64,000 nt of DNA. Origin: Nostoc spongiaeforme FACHB-130 (lineage in GTDB: Bacteria; Cyanobacteriota; Cyanobacteriia; Cyanobacteriales; Nostocaceae). Of this stretch, positions 57,328 through 64,000 are shown piece after piece (position 1 is the stretch's first letter; each line of letters begins with the position of its first letter). The DNA is taken from positions 22,697 to 86,696 of the forward strand of contig NZ_JACJTB010000029.1 in NCBI RefSeq assembly GCF_014698475.1, written 5' to 3'. Under the pieces are notes generated by a model that was given only the letters and a program-made list of their open reading frames with translations, was not told where the DNA came from and ran no database searches. A program made the position numbers and the translations under genes.

Positions 57328-58479
57328 ATGCCTGATTTAGTGCTAATTGGTGGTGGTCATAGTCATGCGATCGCACTCAAAATGTTTGGGATGAAACCAC
57401 TACCAGGAGTAAGTTTAACTTTAATCACGCCAGCATCAGACACACCTTATTCGGGAATGCTGCCCGGACACATTGCTGGATTATATAGTTACAATGAGTG
57501 CCACATTAATTTGTCAAGATTAGCTGACTTTGCCCATACACATTTATATATAGATCAAGCCATCGGTTTAGATTTAGAAAATCGTCAAGTAATTTGCGCT
57601 AACCGTCCGCCGGTAAATTTTGATGTACTGTCTATTGATATTGGCAGCACTCCAGCGACAATCTCTGTACCAGGTGCAGCCGAATATGCTATTGCAGCTA
57701 AACCAGTAGCCAAACTCCTAAACTGTTGGTATAAACTACTGCAAAGCGTTCACGAAAATCCTCAGCAGCAACTCAAAATAGCCATTGTGGGCGGTGGTGT
57801 GGGTGGCATAGAATTAGCACTCGCAATGCAAGCACATATACAACAAATTTTGATTGCGAACCAACAACCAATTCAAAATCTGGAAGTTCATTTATTTCAT
57901 CGCCATCAGAAAATTTTGCCGCATAATCATCACTCAGTGCAGCGTCAGGTAAAACAAGTTTTAACTCGTCGAGGTATTAAGCTGCATCTAGGCGAGTCCG
58001 TTTCTCAGATTACACAGATAAATCAAGAATTATTAGCAGTCAAATCTGAATCGGGGCTAGTGGTAGAGTGTGACAAAGTTTTTTGGGTAACACAAGCCGC
58101 AGCAGCAGACTGGTTAAAAACTACCGGACTCGGAACTGATGAACAAGGCTTTATTTTAGTCGACGACACCTTGCAATCTCAAACCCATCCGCAGGTATTT
58201 GCTGCTGGTGATATTGCCACAATGGTAAATCATCCCCGTCCCAAAGCTGGTGTATTTGCAGTGCGTCAAGGTAAGCCGTTATTTGAAAACTTGCAACGAA
58301 TAATTTTAGGCAAACCACTCAAACCTTACATCCCACAGCAACAATATTTAAGTTTAATTGGGACAGGCGACAAAAGAGCGATCGCTACCAAAGGCGCATT
58401 CACCTTACCGCCCCACTCTTTAATATGGTGCTGGAAAGATTGGATTGACTGCCGCTTTATGCAAAGTTTGAGTGTGTAA
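57328..58479 (+). CDS. FAD-dependent oxidoreductase like the N-terminal half of SelD fusions
   Basis: A 383-aa pyridine-nucleotide-disulfide oxidoreductase. FAD-binding LVLIGGGHSHAIALKMFG is at the start, NAD(P)-binding IVGGGVGGIELALAMQ in the middle and FAAGDIATM near the end. The block WKDWIDCRFMQSL matches the end of the NDH-2-like half of cyanobacterial fused selenide-water dikinases, after which a SelD domain should follow; here the protein stops and no SelD remnant is found in the next 200 bp. It may work alone as an NADH dehydrogenase-like enzyme. Confidence 0.85.
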   Translation: MPDLVLIGGGHSHAIALKMFGMKPLPGVSLTLITPASDTPYSGMLPGHIAGLYSYNECHINLSRLADFAHTHLYIDQAIGLDLENRQVICANRPPVNFDVLSIDIGSTPATISVPGAAEYAIAAKPVAKLLNCWYKLLQSVHENPQQQLKIAIVGGGVGGIELALAMQAHIQQILIANQQPIQNLEVHLFHRHQKILPHNHHSVQRQVKQVLTRRGIKLHLGESVSQITQINQELLAVKSESGLVVECDKVFWVTQAAAADWLKTTGLGTDEQGFILVDDTLQSQTHPQVFAAGDIATMVNHPRPKAGVFAVRQGKPLFENLQRIILGKPLKPYIPQQQYLSLIGTGDKRAIATKGAFTLPPHSLIWCWKDWIDCRFMQSLSV

Positions 58480-58677
58480 GCACAACACACAGTAAGATAT
58501 TATGAACTATGACTTTCTCGTTGACCCCAACAGTTAGTAAAGTCATCTGCTTTTTATATCTGCATTCTTAAAAAAATGTATTGATCAACACTTTGACTAG
58601 TTACATTTGCATGGTCAAATAAAAATGATTTAATAACTAAGTTTTTGGCATTTCTCATCACTACATAAATATTTCTA

Positions 58678-59898
58678 ATGAACACTGCCTTTATTCGTAC
58701 CACAGCATTACTACCAATTTTCGCTTTATTTTTCACTGCCTGTAGTAGCTCTAGCGTTAGCACAAATCCGGCAAATAATAACAATGCAACTCCACAAACA
58801 TCAACAGTTATTCCTATAGGGATTGCTGTAGCCCAAACCAGTAATGTTGCTTTACTTGGTCAAGAACAAGTTGCTGGCGCTAAAATTGCCGAGAAATATT
58901 TTAATGATCAAGGTGGGATTAATGGCACACCCATTAAATTAGTCTTTCAAGATACTGCTGGTGATGAAGCTGGTACAATTAACGCCTTTCAAGCATTAAT
59001 TAATAAAGACAAAGTTGTGGGAATTGTCGGGCCGACTTTATCACAACAAGCCTTTAGTGCTAACCCCATTGCTGAACGAGCTAAAATACCTGTACTTGGC
59101 CCCTCAAATACAGCTAAAGGTATACCAGAAATTGGTGATTACATTGCCCGTGTTTCAGCACCAGTTTCTGTAGTGGCACCAAATTCAATTAAAGCTGCAC
59201 TCAAGCTAAATCCTAACATTAAAAAAGTCGCTGTTTTCTTCGCGCAAAATGACGCATTTAGCAAATCAGAAACCGAAATTTTTCAGCAAACTGTCAAAGA
59301 ACAAAATTTAGAATTAGTTACAGTCCAAAAGTTCCAAACTAGCGATACAGATTTTCAAAGTCAAGCCACCAATGCAATTAATCTGAAACCAGATTTGGTA
59401 ATTATTTCTGGGTTAGCTGCCGATGGTGGTAACTTAGTCAGACAACTGCGAGAATTAGGTTATAAAGGCTTAATTGTTGGTGGTAATGGTCTAAATACAT
59501 CCAACATTTTCCCAGTCTGTAAGGCACTTTGCGATGGTGTGCTAATTGCTCAAGCATACAGCCCAGAACATCCTGGTGAAATCAATACTGCATTTCGTCA
59601 AGCTTATGTAGATCAATTTAAAAAAGAACCACCACAATTTAGCGCCCAAGCATTTGCCGCAGTTCAAGTATATGTAGAAGCTCTAAAATCTTTAGATCAA
59701 AAGAGTAAAGTTAACAAGTTAGAATTACCATCCTTACGAACAGAATTGAACAAACAACTACTAAATGGTAAATACAATACACCACTAGGTGAAATTGGTT
59801 TTACACCCGTAGGAGAAGTAGTACAAAAAGATTTTTACGTAGCGCAAATCAAAATGGAACCTGATGGTAGTAAAGGCAAGTTTACATTCTTGAAATAG
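58678..59898 (+). CDS. ABC transporter substrate-binding lipoprotein, branched-chain/neutral amino acids
   Basis: A 406-aa periplasmic-binding protein of the LivJ/LivK (type I, Peripla_BP_6) family. The start LPIFALFFTACSSS is a lipoprotein signal with the lipobox FTAC, so it is lipid-anchored. IGIAVAQTSNVALLGQEQVAGAKIA, VGIVGPTLSQQAF and PEHPGEINTAFRQAY are family blocks. First gene of a four-gene operon. By similarity it binds neutral or branched-chain amino acids. Confidence 0.9.
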   Translation: MNTAFIRTTALLPIFALFFTACSSSSVSTNPANNNNATPQTSTVIPIGIAVAQTSNVALLGQEQVAGAKIAEKYFNDQGGINGTPIKLVFQDTAGDEAGTINAFQALINKDKVVGIVGPTLSQQAFSANPIAERAKIPVLGPSNTAKGIPEIGDYIARVSAPVSVVAPNSIKAALKLNPNIKKVAVFFAQNDAFSKSETEIFQQTVKEQNLELVTVQKFQTSDTDFQSQATNAINLKPDLVIISGLAADGGNLVRQLRELGYKGLIVGGNGLNTSNIFPVCKALCDGVLIAQAYSPEHPGEINTAFRQAYVDQFKKEPPQFSAQAFAAVQVYVEALKSLDQKSKVNKLELPSLRTELNKQLLNGKYNTPLGEIGFTPVGEVVQKDFYVAQIKMEPDGSKGKFTFLK

Positions 59899-59905
59899 TA
59901 GCTAA

Positions 59906-60856
59906 ATGGATATTAGTCTGTTTTTTCAGCAATTGTTAAATGGGTTATCTATCGGCAGTGTCTACGCGATTTTTGCTTTAGGATATACCCTAGTGTATTC
60001 GATTTTAGGCATCATTAATTTAGCGCATGGTGCAATTTTTACCCTTGGTGCATATTTCACTTATGCACTCATGGGTGGAACTTTTGGGTTTAACGGCTTG
60101 CTGGCAAATTTGACGCTACCTGTACAATTACCATTTGCCATATCCTTAATTATTGGCAGTAGCCTAGCCGGATTGGTGGGAGTTGCAATGGAACGTATTG
60201 CTTTCTTACCTTTACGCCGTCAAGGATCTGACCCTTTACTAACGGTTGTTTCTAGTTTAGGTGTTGCAGTAGTAATTGTTAACTTAATTCAGTATTTAGT
60301 AGGTGCAGAAAGTTATACATATCCCGCTAATACTTTTGGTAATTTACCACCTGCAATTAACTTCGGCACTGTCGAAAAACCAATTCCCATTCGCAGTGTG
60401 CAGATATTAATTTTTGTGGTGTCAATGGTAATTGTGGCAATTCTTACCTATTTTATCAATCGAACTAAATATGGTAAGGCTATGCAAGCGATCGCCGAAG
60501 ATGCAACTACAGCTAGTTTACTAGGAATTAACAGCGATCGCTTTATCGTTTTGACATTTTTCATTAGTAGTTTCTTAGCAGGATTAGCCGGAACATTAGT
60601 AGCTTCCAGCGTGAGTATTGCAGGCCCCTACTTTGGGATCGCCTTTGGTTTGCGGGGGTTAGCCGTGATAGTCTTAGGTGGTTTGGGTAGTATTCCTGGT
60701 GCAGTTTTAGGAGGATTACTTATTGGGTTAGTAGAAGCTTTTGTTCCATCTGAATACTCTGGTTACAAAGATGCTGTAGCATTTGGAATATTGTTTATCA
60801 TGCTATTAGTTAGACCTCAAGGTTTACTTGGTCGGCGGTTCGTTCAGAAAGTCTAA
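59906..60856 (+). CDS. ABC transporter permease, LivH type
   Basis: A 316-aa permease with about eight helices. FQQLLNGLSIGSVYAIFALG and IINLAHGAIFTLGAY are characteristic LivH blocks, and YGKAMQAIAEDATTASLLG is the EAA-like loop docking to the ATPase. It starts 8 bp after the binding-protein stop, so it is in the operon. Pairs with the LivM-type permease that follows. Confidence 0.92.
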   Translation: MDISLFFQQLLNGLSIGSVYAIFALGYTLVYSILGIINLAHGAIFTLGAYFTYALMGGTFGFNGLLANLTLPVQLPFAISLIIGSSLAGLVGVAMERIAFLPLRRQGSDPLLTVVSSLGVAVVIVNLIQYLVGAESYTYPANTFGNLPPAINFGTVEKPIPIRSVQILIFVVSMVIVAILTYFINRTKYGKAMQAIAEDATTASLLGINSDRFIVLTFFISSFLAGLAGTLVASSVSIAGPYFGIAFGLRGLAVIVLGGLGSIPGAVLGGLLIGLVEAFVPSEYSGYKDAVAFGILFIMLLVRPQGLLGRRFVQKV

Positions 60857-60879
60857 TAAATTCTGCATTCTGACAATTT

Positions 60880-61812
60880 ATGACTGAATTTTTTTCAACT
60901 TATGGTTCACTAATTGTCTCCATGGTGCTAGGAGCATTATTAGGACTTTCTTTGTACCTACCTTTAATGACTGGACAATTATCTTTAGCTAGTCCAGGAT
61001 TTTATGCTTTAGGTGGATATATTGCAGCGATTTTATCCACAAAAGTATTTACATCTAGTAGTAATTTATTTCCCCTACATTTACTTTTATTGGAAATGTT
61101 AATCGCTGGTTTGGTATCTGGTATACTAGGTTTATTGGTGGGTATTCCAGCATTAAGGCTAAGAGGCATTTATCTAGCGATCGCTACCATTGCTTTTGTT
61201 GAAGTTCTGCGAGTTATTTCCTTAAATTTAGAAATTACAGGTGGTGCTGTCGGGATTTTTGGTATACCCCAACCCTTCCAGACACAAATCGAATACCTCT
61301 GGATTGCGTTACCATTGCTCTTCATTAGTATGGTCTTGTTTTATCGGTTAGAACGAGTCAGAGTTGGTAGAGCATTTACAGCCATCCGCGAAGATGAATT
61401 AGCCGCAGGTGCAATGGGAATTAACCCGACTTATTACAAAGTCTTAGCCTTTACTTTAGGGGCAATTTTAGCTGGTATTGTAGGTGCCATTAGCGCCCAT
61501 TTTCTCAACACCTGGAATGCGAGACAAGGCACTTTTGATGCTAGTATTATTTACCTAACTTTTGTCTTAATTGGTGGTTCCAGAACTTTTTTAGGTTCAG
61601 TTGTAGGTGGTATGGTATTCACAGCCTTACCAGAAGTTTTACGCGGTATCGCCGACTCAGGTATTTTTCCTAATTGGTTAGGTTGGTTAGCCCAATTTCT
61701 CCGAGATGGTAGATTAATTATTTTTGGTTTACTTATAGTCATAGGTACTATCTTTTTTCCTCAAGGTTTAGTCACACCCGATATTTTTAAAATGGGTAAA
61801 GTCAGAAAATAA
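60880..61812 (+). CDS. ABC transporter permease, LivM type
   Basis: A 310-aa permease with about nine helices, normal LivM length. MTGQLSLASPGFYALGGY, GIYLAIATIAFVEVLRV and the coupling loop VGRAFTAIREDELAAGAMG are clear. It forms the second half of the membrane pore with the LivH-type protein. Contrast with the longer LivM-type permease at 18.7-19.8 kb. Confidence 0.92.
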   Translation: MTEFFSTYGSLIVSMVLGALLGLSLYLPLMTGQLSLASPGFYALGGYIAAILSTKVFTSSSNLFPLHLLLLEMLIAGLVSGILGLLVGIPALRLRGIYLAIATIAFVEVLRVISLNLEITGGAVGIFGIPQPFQTQIEYLWIALPLLFISMVLFYRLERVRVGRAFTAIREDELAAGAMGINPTYYKVLAFTLGAILAGIVGAISAHFLNTWNARQGTFDASIIYLTFVLIGGSRTFLGSVVGGMVFTALPEVLRGIADSGIFPNWLGWLAQFLRDGRLIIFGLLIVIGTIFFPQGLVTPDIFKMGKVRK

Positions 61813-61825
61813 TGCAAATCTAAAT

Positions 61826-62617
61826 ATGTCTGAAATTAATGCCTCAGATAAAAGTAAATTTATATTAGAAGCCAACTCACTCACACGCCGCTTTGGTGGT
61901 TTAATTGCAGTGAATAATGTATCTTTTAAAGTTAGACAACATGAAATTTTTGGCTTAATTGGCCCTAATGGTGCAGGTAAAACAACTTTATTTAATTTAA
62001 TTACAGCCCTAATTCCGCCTTCTGAAGGTGGATTGATTTATCAAGGTCAAGAAATTTCTCAACTGCGATCGCATCAAATTGCAGCTTTAGGTATTGCGAG
62101 AACCTTTCAGAATATTCGCTTATTTGGCGAATTATCAGCCTTAGAAAATGTCATTATTGCTCGGCATTTGCATACTAAAAGTAATATGATTACAGGAGTT
62201 TTGGGACTACCACCCGCTCCTACTGAAGAAAATCAAAGTAAACAAAAAGCTTTAGAATTATTAGAACTAGTAGGGTTGAGCGATCACACAGCAGAAAAAG
62301 CTAAAAATTTTGCTTACGGGGATCAACGTCGCTTAGAAATTGCTCGTGCTTTAGCTTTAGAACCACAAATCTTACTTTTAGACGAACCCGCAGCCGGGAT
62401 GAACCCTAGTGAAAAGCAGCAACTGAGCGAATTTATCCGCAGTATCCGCGATCGCTTCAACCTAACTATCATTCTGATTGAACACCACGTACCATTAGTC
62501 ATGGGTTTGTGCGATCGGATTGCTGTTTTAGATTTTGGTCAATTAATTGCTTTAGGTGAACCCTCTGTAGTCAGAAATAACCCAGCTGTTATTGAGGCTT
62601 ATCTGGGAAATGAATAA
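61826..62617 (+). CDS. ABC transporter ATPase, LivG type
   Basis: A 263-aa ATPase. Walker A GPNGAGKTTL, signature FAYGDQRRLEIARAL in place of LSGGQ as is typical for Liv ATPases, Walker B LLLDEPAAGMNP and switch His in ILIEHHVP. It follows the permease by 13 bp and ends the operon. No LivF-type ATPase gene follows (the convergent glyQ is next), so the second ATPase must be encoded elsewhere. Confidence 0.92.
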   Translation: MSEINASDKSKFILEANSLTRRFGGLIAVNNVSFKVRQHEIFGLIGPNGAGKTTLFNLITALIPPSEGGLIYQGQEISQLRSHQIAALGIARTFQNIRLFGELSALENVIIARHLHTKSNMITGVLGLPPAPTEENQSKQKALELLELVGLSDHTAEKAKNFAYGDQRRLEIARALALEPQILLLDEPAAGMNPSEKQQLSEFIRSIRDRFNLTIILIEHHVPLVMGLCDRIAVLDFGQLIALGEPSVVRNNPAVIEAYLGNE

Positions 62618-62711
62618 CATTAGTTGGTATAGCCACCCAACTCAGTTACTTGAATTGAGGTGACTAAAGTTGCCAAAAACTAAATATATATAGTTTTGCA
62701 GATGGAACAAC

Positions 62712-63590
62712 TCACACTGCTGTTTTTTTCAACAAAGGATAACCCAGCTTTTCTCGCTGTTCTACATATAGTTGTGCGACTTTTCGCGCCAAATGACGAA
62801 TCCTCGCAATATAGCGAGTTCTTTCTGTTACAGAAATTACTCCTCTCGCATCCAGCAAATTGAAAGTATGCGAACACTTCATCACATAATCCAAGCTTGG
62901 TACGACTAACCCACGCTCTGTTAACTGATTAGCTTCCTGCTCATACAAATTAAACAGTGTTAGTAGCATCTCAGGGTTCGATGCTTCAAAGTTGTAAGTA
63001 CTCTGCTCAATCTCATTTTGCAAGAAAACATCCCCATAAGTAATGTCATCTGTCCATTGAAGCTTGACAATTGCTTCCACTTGCTGGAGATACATTGCTA
63101 ACCGCTCTAATCCATAAGTAATTTCAATCGATACAGGCCGACAGTCAATACCACCACATTGTTGGAAGTAGGTAAATTGAGTAATTTCCATTCCATCCAA
63201 CCAGACTTCCCAGCCAGTTCCCCAAGCACCTACCGTTGCATCTTCCCAATTATCTTCCACAAACCGAACATCATGGTCTTCAGGACGAATACCCAAAGCC
63301 CTCAAAGAATCAAGATAAATCTCTTGAATGTTATCTGGTGAAGGCTTAATTAAAACTTGGTACTGATAATAATGTTGGAAGCGGTTAGGGTTTTCGCCGT
63401 AACGGCCATCTGTAGGGCGGCGACATGGTTCAACATAAGCCACAGCCCAAGGTTCTGGCCCCAACGCCCTTAAAAATGTATGTGGATTCTTAGTACCAGC
63501 CCCCTTCTCAATATCATAAGGCTGGGCAATTAAACAACCGCGATCGCCCCAAAATTGATGCAGTGTGGCTATTACTGACTGAAAATTCAC
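62712..63590 (-). CDS. glyQ: glycyl-tRNA synthetase alpha subunit
   Basis: Alpha subunit of the bacterial tetrameric (alpha2beta2) glycyl-tRNA synthetase; charges tRNA-Gly with the beta subunit, whose gene is not in this window. The 292-aa protein has its class II motifs: [20 protein letters not shown], and [18 protein letters not shown] with active-site residues. The start is GTG 63590 after AAGGTAGAGC. It converges on the ABC operon with 94 bp between stops. Confidence 0.96.
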   Translation of the reverse strand: MNFQSVIATLHQFWGDRGCLIAQPYDIEKGAGTKNPHTFLRALGPEPWAVAYVEPCRRPTDGRYGENPNRFQHYYQYQVLIKPSPDNIQEIYLDSLRALGIRPEDHDVRFVEDNWEDATVGAWGTGWEVWLDGMEITQFTYFQQCGGIDCRPVSIEITYGLERLAMYLQQVEAIVKLQWTDDITYGDVFLQNEIEQSTYNFEASNPEMLLTLFNLYEQEANQLTERGLVVPSLDYVMKCSHTFNLLDARGVISVTERTRYIARIRHLARKVAQLYVEQREKLGYPLLKKTAV

Positions 63591-63696
63591 GCTCTACCTT
63601 TCCTTAACTCTGCACATTGCATTCACTATTGTGGACTAGAAAGCTGATGAATAGAGAGTTCAAAGCAGAGAGAAAAAATATTTTTTCCAAAAGAGG

Positions 63697-63725
63697 TTGA
63701 CAGTGAGGGGAAGGTTAGATATATT
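63697..63725 (+). promoter_or_regulatory. rRNA operon promoter
   Basis: TTGACA at 63697-63702 and TATATT at 63720-63725 are separated by 17 bp, a near-consensus sigma-70-type promoter. It lies about 165-190 bp before the 16S start. Transcription would begin near 63732 and give a leader of about 157 nt. Confidence 0.7.
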
Positions 63726-63888
63726 GGATAAGTGCCTGAGAGAGGGGGCGCTGCAAAGCGAAGCTCGCTCGAAGGAAACCGAACCATGAAAAGATTATAG
63801 TTTGAAAGCAATAATAACACAAGTAGCCTGCGTCAAGTAAATAAAATAACCAGGCTAAGGTTAAAAAAGAGTAGCCAAGAAAGGAATC

Positions 63889-64000
<112 letters not shown>

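Overview
The window comes from a filamentous, heterocyst-type cyanobacterium (Nostocales, Nostoc/Anabaena-like). The evidence is the very frequent GCGATCGC (HIP1) palindrome, cyanobacterium-specific genes (CO2 hydration protein with ndhD/ndhF, the DUF3038-DUF4335 pair, an SLH/DUF3370 protein, Nat-type amino-acid permease genes), a giant Ser/Thr kinase with sensor domains, and many small dispersed palindromic repeats. The genus cannot be fixed from the 110 bases of 16S rRNA at the right edge. No CRISPR array, tRNA gene or intact transposase was found.

Layout. 1-8.3 kb is mostly housekeeping: PAP2 phosphatase (cut by the left edge), hisD, an SLH-domain surface protein, an MtfA-like peptidase, ilvA, a zinc-ribbon protein and a HAD phosphatase. 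8.9-11.5 kb is an AT-rich accessory islet holding a free aegerolysin and a three-domain MACPF / beta-trefoil-like / aegerolysin protein. This looks like a pore-forming toxin pair in which the two components of the fungal aegerolysin-MACPF systems are also joined in one chain. 11.5-17.7 kb is one 2061-residue signalling protein. 17.9-19.8 kb holds natA/natC-like transporter genes. 20-24.2 kb has a RelE-like gene, pgi, a Nif11-like-repeat protein and an acidic repeat protein.

24.5-28.6 kb is a compact three-gene operon, winged-helix-like protein, then AAA-type ATPase, then PD-(D/E)XK nuclease-like protein. I do not recognise it, and it has the look of a defence or DNA-conflict module. 29-46 kb mixes housekeeping genes (mdh, ruvC, yvcK, hemE, a B12-dependent radical SAM protein, aspartoacylase) with toxin-antitoxin pairs (DUF433/DUF5615, VapC-type, HicAB), three intact Uma2 nucleases and one Uma2 relic that has lost its catalytic core. 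46.7-49.3 kb is a glycosyltransferase-methyltransferase pair bracketed by 39-bp direct repeats. 50.8-56.4 kb is a CO2-uptake NDH-1 operon (ndhF, ndhD, CO2 hydration protein) interrupted by a CDP-alcohol phosphatidyltransferase gene. 57-62.6 kb has a GNAT acetyltransferase, a stand-alone copy of the FAD half usually fused to SelD, and a second branched-chain/neutral amino-acid ABC operon. glyQ and the promoter and start of an rRNA operon close the window.

Most likely of new interest are the MACPF-aegerolysin locus (8.9-11.5 kb) and the three-gene ATPase/nuclease operon (24.5-28.6 kb). Several coding starts were moved inward from the longest open frame to an ATG that fits the family, and these choices are explained in the entries. 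All family assignments were made by eye from motifs; no database search was run.
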